DNA from: Sphingobacterium bovistauri
GTDB lineage: Bacteria; Bacteroidota; Bacteroidia; Sphingobacteriales; Sphingobacteriaceae
DNA: 44,647 nucleotides
Assembly (NCBI RefSeq): GCF_020295405.1
Contig: NZ_JADEYP010000033.1
Span: forward strand, 1 to 44,647
Reading direction: 5' to 3'
Under the pieces are notes generated by a model. It had not been told where the DNA came from, searched no databases, and was given only the letters and a program-made list of their open reading frames with translations. The translations under genes were made by a program, and so were the position numbers. Position 1 is the first letter of the stretch. Each line of letters begins with the position of its first letter. Below, one piece after another: positions 1 through 9,300 of this stretch.

Positions 1-77
1 ACTTCTAAAATCTGAAAATATTCCAAAAGCCCTTCGGGCATCAATAAGGATAGTAATTTACGTTCGGCTTCTTGCAA
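1..77 (-). CDS. Partial transposase N-terminus (ISAon1-like), runs off left edge
   Basis: On the minus strand an open frame reads into the left edge and contains LLSLLMPEGLLEYFQILE. This resembles the N-terminal region protein of ISAon1-like transposases common in Bacteroidota, which typically starts with a L-x-PEG-x-L-x-YF motif. No ATG precedes it in frame; a TTG at 77 is the first possible start, and an in-frame TAA lies upstream of that. It could therefore be the true start of an insertion-sequence ORF or an already damaged copy. The tRNA-Ser gene lies about 165 bp away, so this may be an element parked beside a tRNA. The match is from memory of the family, and the rest of the gene is outside the window. 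Confidence 0.45.
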   Translation of the reverse strand, partial: MQEAERKLLSLLMPEGLLEYFQILE

Positions 78-202
78 GGGATATCTGTATTAAGGATACT
101 AAACTAAGAAATTTTTAACACTCCCCCAAGAATTCAGATTGATCCCTAGATTTTCTGTCTCATAACCATTTAAAAATGAGGGATAAAGGATTGTTGAGTT
201 AC

Positions 203-237
203 GAAAAAAAAGAGGGTCTTCTTGATGAAGACCCTCT
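203..237 (-). terminator. Terminator of tRNA-Ser
   Basis: A perfect 11-bp inverted repeat (211-221 with 227-237, loop TTGAT) is followed on the minus strand by a run of eight U. It begins right at the 3' end of the tRNA gene, so it ends the tRNA transcript. Confidence 0.85.
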
Positions 238-240
238 CAG

Positions 241-325
241 CGGAGAGCGAGGGATTCGAACCCCCGAACCTGTGACAGTTAACAGTTTTCAAGACTGCCG
301 CATTCGACCACTCTGCCAGCTCTCC
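241..325 (-). tRNA. tRNA-Ser (anticodon UGA)
   Basis: The minus strand folds as a class II tRNA. The 7-bp acceptor stem GGAGAGC/GCTCTCC (325-319 with 248-242) has discriminator G at 241. The anticodon loop is CTTGAAA with anticodon TGA at 289-291, there is a long variable arm, and the T-loop is GGTTCGAATCC. The long variable arm and UGA anticodon make it a serine tRNA reading UCA-type codons. CCA is not encoded, which is common in this phylum. A strong terminator follows directly. Confidence 0.95.
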
Positions 326-485
326 GCCACAAAAGTAGAAATTCTAACTAGATCTACAAAAATTATTTTGAGCTTATGCCTTTAAGTGTTGAAAATGAGC
401 TTAATTAATTTGATATTATTGTTTTTAAGAGGGTTTGACACGATAAATGTTTTTAATTTTTGGCTTTATTTAGTTATTTTGTGCT

Positions 486-1295
486 ATGATTTCATTCGCT
501 AATGCAAAAATAAATCTAGGACTTTCTATTACTGAAAAGCGCCCAGATGGCTATCATAATATTGAAACCATCTTTTATCCGGTTCAGTTGTATGATGTGT
601 TGGAGTACAACGAAGCACCGGAATTTTCATTTGAAGCTTATGGAATTGACATACCCGATGGAGGAGATAATCTGTGTACTAAAGCATATGATTTACTAAA
701 AAAAGATTTCCCAAATATCCCTACTTTATCTATTAAATTACTAAAGAATATTCCAGTAGGGGCAGGTTTGGGTGGGGGATCCTCTGATGCTGCCTTTGTA
801 TTAAAGGGATTGAATGTATTAAGAAAGTTAAACTTAACTAGTGAACAGTTAAAATCTTACGCAAACAGGTTGGGAGCAGATTGTGCATTTTTTATAGAGA
901 ATAAACCATTATTTGCAGAAGGCATAGGAACAAAGTTTAGTGAAGTTAAGGTTGATTTATCCCAATATTTTATTGTAATTGTGAAACCTGAAATTCATAT
1001 TTCAACTGCTGAAGCATACAGTAATATAACTCCTCAAATTCCTAAAGTGGATTTGAAAAGAGCGATACAGCTTCCAATACAAGAATGGAAATACTACATC
1101 AGCAATGACTTTGAGATCGGAATATTTGACAAACACCCAATTATTCAACAAGTAAAGAATTTACTATACGAAAAAGGAGCGTTATATGCCTCTATGTCTG
1201 GATCAGGTTCTGCTGTATATGGTATTTTCGAAGAAAAAATAAACCTAGACGACTTAAGCCACCTAGGTAAAATTTATTATCCTACTGAAATTTAA
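486..1295 (+). CDS. ispE: 4-diphosphocytidyl-2-C-methyl-D-erythritol kinase
   Basis: IspE phosphorylates CDP-methylerythritol in the MEP pathway to isoprenoid precursors, in the cytoplasm. The 269-residue length is normal or slightly short for the family. The N-terminus AKINLGLSI carries the conserved lysine (K8). The GHMP-kinase ATP loop PVGAGLGGGSSDAA lies at residues 90-103, the acidic catalytic motif GADCAFF at 130-136, and the C-terminal GHMP motif SMSGSGSAVYG is present. The gene stands alone, upstream of a convergent sugar dehydrogenase gene. The first ATG gives the expected N-terminus and there is no Shine-Dalgarno sequence. Its stop codon touches a very long hairpin that acts as terminator. 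Confidence 0.96.
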   Translation: MISFANAKINLGLSITEKRPDGYHNIETIFYPVQLYDVLEYNEAPEFSFEAYGIDIPDGGDNLCTKAYDLLKKDFPNIPTLSIKLLKNIPVGAGLGGGSSDAAFVLKGLNVLRKLNLTSEQLKSYANRLGADCAFFIENKPLFAEGIGTKFSEVKVDLSQYFIVIVKPEIHISTAEAYSNITPQIPKVDLKRAIQLPIQEWKYYISNDFEIGIFDKHPIIQQVKNLLYEKGALYASMSGSGSAVYGIFEEKINLDDLSHLGKIYYPTEI

Positions 1296-1350
1296 AAATA
1301 TACGTTATACGTAAGAAGTAGTATTACTTTTTACGTATAACGTATATTTT
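1295..1350 (+). terminator. Bidirectional hairpin terminator overlapping the sugar dehydrogenase 3' end
   Basis: A perfect 20-bp inverted repeat (1295-1314 with 1331-1350) continues inward through a G-U pair to a further 5-bp stem (1316-1320 with 1325-1329) and a 4-nt loop. U-rich tracts follow on both strands. It ends ispE on the plus strand and the sugar dehydrogenase gene on the minus strand. The last nine codons of the latter form one arm. Confidence 0.8.
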
Positions 1351-2550
1351 TCCAGCATCAGTAATAGTATATAGTTCACCGTTTTTACCCTCAACTACAT
1401 CTCTAAATCTTTCTGCTTCTCGTGATAATAGACGTTCTTCACCTATAACCCTGTTGTTTCTAAGAACTAATCGTGCTATATGTGTACTGCTCAATCCAGC
1501 TATGAATAAATTGTTTTTCCATTCAGGAATACCTTTACCTGAATAAAAAGTCATACCTGAAGGCGAGAGAACAGGATCCCAGTAATATATGGGTTGCTCC
1601 ATACCTTTTTTAGCTTGAATAATTGGCTCACCTATTGGTTTACCAGAATATTCAATACCATAGGTAATAACAGGCCATCCATAGTTTTTTCCTGTTTGAA
1701 TTAAGTTAAGTTCATCACCTCCACGTGGACCAAATTCCGAGGACCATAAGGTGCCATTAAGAGGATTGAATGCTATACCTTGTGGATTACGATGTCCATA
1801 AGAATAAATTTCTGGTAAGACACTCTTATTACCAATAAAAGGATTTCCTGAGGCAGGTTTACCATCTTTTGTTATGCGGATAATTTTACCCAATGAACTT
1901 TTAAGGTCTTGTGCAAGAACACGTGTTGATCTATCGGAGCGTTCACCTATTGTGACTAGTAGATTCCCGCTTTTATCAAAGACTAATCTACCACCATAAT
2001 GTAAAGCTCCTTTGTGTGAATGAGTTGATCGATAGATAACGGTAGGGTTCTCGATTTTTTTTCCATCTTTAGAAAGCTTTCCTTTTGCTACTGCTGTGTG
2101 ATTTCCATTCGCTCCTGGTTCAGAATAAGCCCAATATAAAGTGTTATTTTTTGAAAATTGGGGGTCTAATACGAGACCTAAAAGGCCACCTTGAGCTCTA
2201 AAATCAACTTTAGGCAATCCTGTTATTGCCTCACCAATGTGACCAGAACTATTTACTAATCTAAGAACACCTTCTTTTTCAGTTATTAACAATCTTCCAT
2301 CAGGCATTACCGCTATTCCCCAAGGTGATTTCAAGCCTTTAGCTATAACTTTTGTTTCATATAAGGTTTTAGTTTTAACACCAGAGACGCGTGTTTGACC
2401 TTTGAATGATGGCTTGTAGGCAGCATTTGCTTTATTTCTTTCTACAGGTGCTATGGTATCAATGACATTTTTAGTATCATATGATAGAGTGTTAGACGTG
2501 CATAACAAAATACTAGAAACTAAACTACCTGTAATGATTAAGTTTTTCAT
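1324..2550 (-). CDS. PQQ-dependent sugar dehydrogenase family protein (paralogue 1)
   Basis: This is a beta-propeller protein of the soluble glucose/aldose sugar dehydrogenase family, which oxidises sugars in the periplasm with PQQ as cofactor. Family signatures along the 408 residues are KSPWGIAVMPDGRLLITEKEG, AQGGLLG, HYGGRLVFD, GERSD, the YGHRNPQGIAF loop, and EFGPRGGDELN followed by KNYGWP. It starts with a hydrophobic signal segment, but the Cys after it (SSILLC) is preceded by Leu, so it is probably not a lipoprotein. A close paralogue lies directly upstream in the same orientation, with an independent terminator between them. Substrate is unknown, and no PQQ biosynthesis genes are visible here. 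Confidence 0.88.
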   Translation of the reverse strand: MKNLIITGSLVSSILLCTSNTLSYDTKNVIDTIAPVERNKANAAYKPSFKGQTRVSGVKTKTLYETKVIAKGLKSPWGIAVMPDGRLLITEKEGVLRLVNSSGHIGEAITGLPKVDFRAQGGLLGLVLDPQFSKNNTLYWAYSEPGANGNHTAVAKGKLSKDGKKIENPTVIYRSTHSHKGALHYGGRLVFDKSGNLLVTIGERSDRSTRVLAQDLKSSLGKIIRITKDGKPASGNPFIGNKSVLPEIYSYGHRNPQGIAFNPLNGTLWSSEFGPRGGDELNLIQTGKNYGWPVITYGIEYSGKPIGEPIIQAKKGMEQPIYYWDPVLSPSGMTFYSGKGIPEWKNNLFIAGLSSTHIARLVLRNNRVIGEERLLSREAERFRDVVEGKNGELYTITDAGKIYVIRKK

Positions 2551-2633
2551 AATAATTATTGGTTGAAGAATCTAATATATTAAATATGTCATATAAAATC
2601 GGCGAATGATTAAGTAAGTGTTATTTATAAATT

Positions 2634-2670
2634 AAAAAGTCTTCTAATCTAATCGATTAGAAGACTTTTT
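2634..2670 (-). terminator. Terminator of the upstream sugar dehydrogenase gene
   Basis: A 16-bp perfect inverted repeat AAAAAGTCTTCTAATC (2634-2649) pairs with 2655-2670 around a 5-nt loop, with A/T ends usable in both directions. It lies 37 bp past the stop of the paralogue-2 gene, so the two paralogues are probably transcribed separately. Confidence 0.8.
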
Positions 2671-2707
2671 AAGAATATTGTAATCAATATTTTACGATAA
2701 CTACCAG

Positions 2708-3949
2708 TTATTTTTTAGCTATACTATATAATTTGCCGCCGTCTGTTACAGCAAATAGTTCGCCATTATTTCCTTGTACTACGTCGCGGAAGCGTTCACC
2801 TTCTTTAGCTAACAATCTTTCTTCACCTACGACTTTATTATCTTTTATGATCAATCGCGCAATATGCGTACTGCTCAAGCCACCAATAAACAGATTGTTT
2901 TTCCATTCTGGAATAGCATCCGCAGTATAAAATGTCATACCTGCTGGTGATAAAACGGGATCCCAATAGTATACTGGTTGTTCCATTCCTTCTTTAGCTT
3001 GGATAGGAGGCGTGCCAATTTCAGCTCCACCGTATTCAATACCATATGTAATAGTTGGCCATCCATAGTTTTTACCTGCTGCAATACGATTTAATTCATC
3101 ACCGCCACGAGGTCCAAACTCGGCTTCCCAAAGATCTCCAGTTTCAGGGTGAAATGCTATTCCTTGAGGATTGCGGTGACCATAAGACAAGATCTCTGGC
3201 AATACGTCTGCACGGCCAAAAAACGGATTGTCTGCGGCAGGTTGTCCTTCTTTAGTAATACGAATTAATTTACCTAATGTAGATTTTAAATCTTGTGCTA
3301 ATGGACGAGTCTCCATATCCGAACGCTCACCACTTGTTAAGATTAGATGTCCGGTTTTGTCAAAAATTAGTCGTCCACCATAATGTAATTTGCCTTTATA
3401 TGTTGGCGTGGTACGGTATATCACTTTTGCGTTAACAATAGATTTCTCATCATCAGCTAAAACACCTTTAGCTACAGCTGTGTGATTACCTGCACTTACG
3501 GGTTCGCTAAATGCCCAATAGATAGTTTTATTTGAGGCAAAATCAGGATCCAACGTAATACCAAGTAAGCCGCCTTGAGCATCGTTGTCTACAGCAGGTA
3601 AACCTGTGATAGCTTCACTTACGGAGCCATCTATAGAAACAATTCTAAGCACACCATCTGCCTTTTCTGTAATAAGTAATCTTCCGTCAGGTAATACAGC
3701 TATTCCCCATGGAGATTTAAGTTTATTCGTGATGACTTTGCTTTCGTATGGTGTTGATGTTTTAACGCCATTCATACGTGTTTGTCCCTCGAAAGCAGGT
3801 TTGTAATTTGTGTTAGCTTTACCTGATTCTACAGGAGGAAGTGAGTCTGTTATCTGAATATCATTATTGTCAGTTGTTTTTTTTTCATTATTGCATGACG
3901 AGGCAAGTAATGCTGTTCCTAATAATGTAGAGATAAATAGTTTATTCAT
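2708..3949 (-). CDS. PQQ-dependent sugar dehydrogenase family lipoprotein (paralogue 2)
   Basis: Same family and layout as its downstream neighbour: KSPWGIAVLPDGRLLITEK, AQGGLLG, HYGGRLIFD, GERSD, YGHRNPQGIAF, EFGPRGGDELN. By eye, well over half the residues are identical. The N-terminus here is a clear lipoprotein signal, TALLASSCNNEKK, with Ser before the Cys, so it should be membrane-anchored while paralogue 1 is probably soluble. I chose the ATG at 3949 (MNKLF), because the upstream ATG at 3958 adds only MCI. The tandem pair looks like a local duplication followed by divergence in location, and perhaps in substrate. Confidence 0.9.
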   Translation of the reverse strand: MNKLFISTLLGTALLASSCNNEKKTTDNNDIQITDSLPPVESGKANTNYKPAFEGQTRMNGVKTSTPYESKVITNKLKSPWGIAVLPDGRLLITEKADGVLRIVSIDGSVSEAITGLPAVDNDAQGGLLGITLDPDFASNKTIYWAFSEPVSAGNHTAVAKGVLADDEKSIVNAKVIYRTTPTYKGKLHYGGRLIFDKTGHLILTSGERSDMETRPLAQDLKSTLGKLIRITKEGQPAADNPFFGRADVLPEILSYGHRNPQGIAFHPETGDLWEAEFGPRGGDELNRIAAGKNYGWPTITYGIEYGGAEIGTPPIQAKEGMEQPVYYWDPVLSPAGMTFYTADAIPEWKNNLFIGGLSSTHIARLIIKDNKVVGEERLLAKEGERFRDVVQGNNGELFAVTDGGKLYSIAKK

Positions 3950-4095
3950 AATGCACATTGTATGTTTCTTTATCTAAGTTATTAAATTAATTAGAATATA
4001 TATTTATTTACTAACATACGGATTTCTAAAAAGTTCTTCCTGAGTGTTTTATTCCTAAGGATATCTATTTATATTGTATTTGTAAAAGCTATGAT

Positions 4096-4815
4096 ATGAC
4101 AGAAAAATATTCATTGAATGAAATAGAAAAACGTTTTGACAATGATGTAGAGCGGTTTTCAAACTTGAATACTGGCCAAATGACTACTTTGGATGCCAAG
4201 TTTAATATGGAATTGATAACGGAAGGTATTTTACGTACAAATCCAAATATTACGCAGGTGTTAGATATTGGATGTGGTGCAGGAAACTATGATGTGAGCT
4301 TATTGCAACGCAAATCACCCTTACACATAACGCTATGTGATTTGAGTCAACCAATGTTGGATAAAGCGAAAGAAAGGGTAGAGGCACTCAATAATGAAGG
4401 TTCTTGCCAGATTATAAAAGGTGATTTTAGAAAATTGTCTGTTGATGATAATTCTTTTGATGTAATTATTGCAACAGCGGTACTACACCACCTACGTGAT
4501 GATACGGATTGGGAAAATACATTTGCCATGCTGTATCGTAAGTTAAAAAAGGGTGGAAGTATTTGGATTTTTGATTTAATCACACAAGATTCTGAAACTT
4601 TGCAGGATTTTATTTATACGCAACGCTATGGGGAATATTTGACATCATTGAAAGATGAAGTTTACCGTGATCATGTATTTGACTATATCGAAAAGGAAGA
4701 TTCACTACGTAGCCTGATTTATCAATTGGATTTATTGCGCGAAGTAGGGTTTTCGAAAGTTGATATCCTTCACAAGAATTTATGTTTTGCTAGTTTTGTA
4801 GGGTTTAAGGAATAA
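4096..4815 (+). CDS. Class I SAM-dependent methyltransferase
   Basis: A Rossmann-fold methyltransferase of 239 residues. The SAM-binding motif I VLDIGCGAGNYD is at residues 55-66, an acidic residue follows in LCDLSQPMLDKA, and the motif IV region is FDVIIATAVLHHL. The fold resembles small-molecule methyltransferases (Methyltransf_11/25 type). Nothing in the sequence fixes the substrate. The ATG at 4091 is immediately followed by an in-frame stop, so the ATG at 4096 is the start. It is transcribed alone and converges on the SusD gene across a shared hairpin. Confidence 0.85.
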   Translation: MTEKYSLNEIEKRFDNDVERFSNLNTGQMTTLDAKFNMELITEGILRTNPNITQVLDIGCGAGNYDVSLLQRKSPLHITLCDLSQPMLDKAKERVEALNNEGSCQIIKGDFRKLSVDDNSFDVIIATAVLHHLRDDTDWENTFAMLYRKLKKGGSIWIFDLITQDSETLQDFIYTQRYGEYLTSLKDEVYRDHVFDYIEKEDSLRSLIYQLDLLREVGFSKVDILHKNLCFASFVGFKE

Positions 4816-4828
4816 GTTTTTATAATAC

Positions 4829-4869
4829 ACAAGAATCCCCAAGTAGCTAAGCCATTTGGGGATTCTTGT
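4829..4869 (+). terminator. Terminator with 13-nt loop containing TAGCTAAGCCA
   Basis: A 14-bp perfect stem (4829-4842 with 4856-4869) encloses the loop GTAGCTAAGCCAT and is followed on the plus strand by a U-rich stretch. It sits between the methyltransferase and the convergent SusD gene and probably serves both. The stem core CCCCAA/TTGGGG and the loop core recur at 9680-9712. Confidence 0.8.
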
Positions 4870-4879
4870 TTTATTTTTC

Positions 4880-6376
4880 TTATTTATCCCACCATACTTC
4901 TTGGAGCATAGCTTTTAGCGGATCGATTGATATCTCACTAGGAATATTAGATTGATTGTATTGTCTTTCCGAAGATGGATAAGGGAATCTTACAGGGATT
5001 TTGTCTAAACGAGGTTCATAACTCAATGTGGTATTTGGATAAGATTCATTATTGATGTTCAGATTGGGATAACCCGTCCTTCTAAAGTCATTGTATGATT
5101 CCAATTGCAGATAATTCGCAATATACTTTTGTGTCATAATTTGCGCATAAGCTGTGTTTGGATCTAATAGATTATTAGATAGGTATAATGCTGAAACATC
5201 TGATGGAATAGCATAATAATCCATAGCAGATTTGACCGCTTTATTGTAAGCTGACTTTACAGTTTCTGTTACTATTTTATTAGATTTTAAAAATTCTGCT
5301 TCGGCTTTTATAAATTCAACTTCACTATAGTTAAACCAATTTAGCGGTGCATCTTTTTCACTATGAAATTTTCCTATCTCCGAATAGTTATCTATTGCTA
5401 TTGGAGTAAGGTCATTTACCACACCTATATATTTACCAATATTATCTGGTAATACATTGTTTGCCTCTTTGATAGCTTCGATTTGTACGGCAAGTCGAGG
5501 ATCATTATTGGCAGATAACAGATTGACATAATACTGTGATGGACGAACCATTTTAGTCCATTTGCCATCTATTGCATATTGATACCACGGGTTTTCTGCC
5601 CCTGTACTTGAGTAATGTTTAAATAAAGGCTGTGAATCTATAGAGATATGTCCTTTAGCCAATTCTTCTAATGCTAAGATGGCTTGCGTTGCTGCATTAT
5701 AAGTAGGCGCATTTGTTAATCGAAGATAGAATCTTGCTTTTAAGGAGTGTGCTAAGTTCTTCCAATTACTCATATTGCCACCATAGATTAAGTCATCTGA
5801 AGTTGGCATTAGTTTATTGTTCGAAGATTGACTCTCTACGATTGCTTCATCTAATAATTTTTGGATTTGTTTGTATATTTCTTCTTGACTATCATAAGAA
5901 GGTGTAAATATTCCTTCTTTTGCTCGCATCGCTTCACTTAATGGTGCATCTCCAAACAAATCTGTGATTATTGAGATATTCCAAGCTAAAATTATTTTAG
6001 CTATAGCACTGTAGTGTAAGTTGCCATTTTCATTAGCTTTCTGAATTAAATCTGACGCATTGTTCATCACATTCGCATATGAATAGCTCGTCCATAAATT
6101 ATCGACATCATTCGCCGTCAACGCATATAATCCTTCATGTGGGCCATCTGTAGCGTAGGCTAAGTGTTTAGTCCATAAACTGGTAACACGAGGTGCATAA
6201 CCACCTATGACTTCAAATGAAAAATTGGATTGTAAGCCTGGTAAGATCATGTTTTCGGGAACATTCGTTGGCTTATTAGGGTCTATATTAATATCCAAGT
6301 TCTTATTGCAAGAAAATAATATTGCTAGTATTACTAAATATACACTTGTATTTTTTAGTTTATTAAATTGAATCAT
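4880..6376 (-). CDS. SusD/RagB-like nutrient-binding outer membrane lipoprotein
   Basis: Surface lipoprotein that acts as the lid of a SusC/SusD transporter, binding an oligomeric nutrient (glycan, peptide or similar) for TonB-driven uptake. The N-terminus is a lipoprotein signal ending LAILFSCNKNLDINIDPN, followed by the start typical of the SusD-like_2 subfamily (NIDPNKPTNVPENMILPG). The 498-residue length fits. It lies 5 bp downstream of the SusC gene and is surely cotranscribed. No glycoside hydrolase, peptidase, sensor or sigma/anti-sigma gene flanks the pair, so the cargo cannot be guessed. The SusD-like_2 group is often linked to non-glycan substrates. Confidence 0.93.
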   Translation of the reverse strand: MIQFNKLKNTSVYLVILAILFSCNKNLDINIDPNKPTNVPENMILPGLQSNFSFEVIGGYAPRVTSLWTKHLAYATDGPHEGLYALTANDVDNLWTSYSYANVMNNASDLIQKANENGNLHYSAIAKIILAWNISIITDLFGDAPLSEAMRAKEGIFTPSYDSQEEIYKQIQKLLDEAIVESQSSNNKLMPTSDDLIYGGNMSNWKNLAHSLKARFYLRLTNAPTYNAATQAILALEELAKGHISIDSQPLFKHYSSTGAENPWYQYAIDGKWTKMVRPSQYYVNLLSANNDPRLAVQIEAIKEANNVLPDNIGKYIGVVNDLTPIAIDNYSEIGKFHSEKDAPLNWFNYSEVEFIKAEAEFLKSNKIVTETVKSAYNKAVKSAMDYYAIPSDVSALYLSNNLLDPNTAYAQIMTQKYIANYLQLESYNDFRRTGYPNLNINNESYPNTTLSYEPRLDKIPVRFPYPSSERQYNQSNIPSEISIDPLKAMLQEVWWDK

Positions 6377-6381
6377 AATAG

Positions 6382-9300
6382 TTAAAATTTAAAATTAACA
6401 CCTACCGTAAAACCTTTAGAATTTGGAGTCACTGCATGATAGAATCCTGGTGCTGAACTTCCTAATAAAGAACCTTCTGGATCTTTGTAAGTAAAATCAG
6501 ATTTGATCCATAAATTTCGACCTGTTGCGGACATCGCTACATCATCAATTTTTAGTCTTTTTAACCACGTTTTAGGTAGTTTGTATGATAATGTTAATTC
6601 ACGTAATTTTATGAAGCCGGCATCTTCAACATAATTTTGATCTACAGTAGCAAACCAGTTTTGATAATAACTTTGGTCTTTAGTTATTTCTGTTGTATTA
6701 GGCAATCCATCCGATTCACGAATACCTTGATAGACCATTTTGCTGCCACGATCTGCTGTAAGAGATGATACACCATAGTATGTTGAATAGTACAAGTCCC
6801 AATTCATTACTTCACCACCTTGACGAATGTCTACTAAAGCTGATAGTGAAAAGTCTTTGTAGCGAATGGTGTTTCTAATACCTGAAGTCCAGTCCGGCAT
6901 TATATCGGCAATAGGTCCAAGATTTTCGGCTAAAAGTGGCAAACCATTGTCACCAATTAATAAATCACCATTTTCATTCTTCTTAAATCCTTGTCCCCAT
7001 ACTACGTAGCCATGATTTTTATCTATTCGTATTTGCGGTGATGTAAATCCACCAATAAAAATATTATCAACACCATCTGCTATTGACTTTAATCTATATT
7101 TATTGCTGGCAAAATTCACCAACATATTCCAAGTAAAATCTTGTTGCTTTATTATTCCGAGATCAAGAACCATCTCCACACCACTATTTACAATCTCACC
7201 AGCATTAGCGACTCTACTTGTGAATCCAGAACTACCAGCAATTGGTTGTGAAAGAATTTGGTTTTTACTTGTCTTGTTATAGTATGAGAATTCAAATCCT
7301 ATTCTAGATTTATAAAATTTCAATTCCGTTCCTAATTCGTATTCAGTTATTAATTCAGGTTTTAGGTTATTATTCGCTAAGGAATTAATTAATAAAAAGC
7401 TGTTTTGTCCATTATAAGGAAATAATAATTCACCTCTTGTAGCATCAGTAGGATGTGCTTGTGCATATGTTTGAGCCGTATAATATACAGGAGCATCATT
7501 TCCTGCCATAGCTATTGAGGCTCTAATTTTACCAAAGGAGAAAATATTATTTGTAAGCTTAAATGCATCAGAAAAAATAAAAGAGCTAGAAAGCGAAGGG
7601 TAGAAGAATGATTGTGCATCTTTTGGTAATGTTGATGACCAATCATTACGTGCTGTAGCATTGATATATAAGTATCCTTTGTAATCTAATGTCGCAGAAG
7701 CGTAAACTCCGACTAGTCTACGTTGATAGTCATTTTGGAGTGCTTGTTGCGTAGACATCGATGAAATGTCAAAAAATGAAGGAATATTTAAATCAAGACC
7801 ACGCACTGTTCTTCTGTGGTACGAACGGTCGTTATAATTTGTTCCTAATAGACCTGAAATTTGTAGGTTTTCGTTAATACTTTGTTGTACCGATAGTATC
7901 AAATCGTTGTTCCATTGTTTGTATTGGATTAACCCAGAATAATATCTACCCTTTGGTATACCTTTGGTGCCGATATTTACTTTTTCTTCGGATAAGTCTG
8001 TATAAGTATCCATTCCGATGCGATTCGTTAATTTTAACCATGGTAATAAATCGACATTTATTTCGTTTGATACCACAAAACGATTTACATTACTTGGTCT
8101 AGAATTATTATTGACTAACCACAGGGAATTGTTATAACCAGAAGTAGATATATCTGAAGCTTGCCAAGATACATTTCCATAGTCATTATACGTTTGTTCC
8201 ATATCAAAATTGATAGGAGTAAAGTTTAGTCCATATAGAAATGATTGTACTCCGTTTCCTTCGATTAATTTGTTGTTTTTTGTGTTTACATACTGTATCG
8301 AAGTAGCAGAAGTTACATTTTCACTAAGTTTTGTTGAAAATCCTCCACTGAAGTTGTTGCGTTTAAAAGTGTTATTTGGCACTATACCATTTTGATTGGT
8401 ATTTGCATATGAAAGAATATAACTTGTTTGGTTGTATCCTCCACTGATTGACAATGCATTATTCCACATTTTACCAGTTTGATAAAATTGTTTTCTTGGA
8501 TCAATTAATTTTGGTTGTCCTATGGCGTTGATAACTTCTTGACTTATATTGTCTTTATGTGGGCCCCAAACTAGCGTAGTTTGAGGATTTACATTAGGAC
8601 CGTCTTCGGCATAACCTCCCAAGTGTAAAGGAAGTCCATTGCGGTATTTTCCTTGTGTCCCTTGCAGATAATCTAATTGAAATCCATCAGTAAAAGCTTC
8701 ATCTAGAGTTAAGCTAGAAGCATATGTTACATTAGGAAATTTTCTTTGGTTGATGGCACCTCCTTTTTTTGTCGTAATCATTACCACACCATTCGCACCT
8801 CGTGAACCATATAATGCACTAGCTGCAGCACCTTTAAGTACAGAGATGCTTTCTATAGTATTGGGATCTAAATCAGCCATACGATTGGTCGCCGTCCCTG
8901 TGAATAATGCATCTACAGAGTTGTCACCTTCATTGGATGAGTTATCCATAGGAATTCCATCAATTACAAATAGCGGTTCATTATTTCCTGTCAATGAGCT
9001 ATTGCCTCTTATAGTAATAGAGGCAGAAGAACCGGCTTGTCCCCCAGAACTTGTTATCTGTACACCAGCAACTTTTCCAGCTAATGCATTAATTAAATTG
9101 GGCTCTCTTGAATTTCTTAAATCTTCAGATTTTACATCTTGAACAGCATATCCAACCGATTTCTTTTCTTTTTTAATACCTAATGCAGTTATTACTACTT
9201 CATCAATTGTATTGTTTTCTGCTAAAAGGGTTATATATAAGCTGTTTTGATTACTTACTACAACACTTTGGGAAGTATAGCCGAGAATAGAAAAGTTTAA

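Noticed and set aside
176..385. A 69-codon plus-strand frame.
   Set aside because: It runs antisense through the tRNA-Ser gene and its terminator; no protein features.
8750..9142. A 130-codon plus-strand frame within the SusC gene.
   Set aside because: Antisense to the conserved plug domain of SusC; no independent features.
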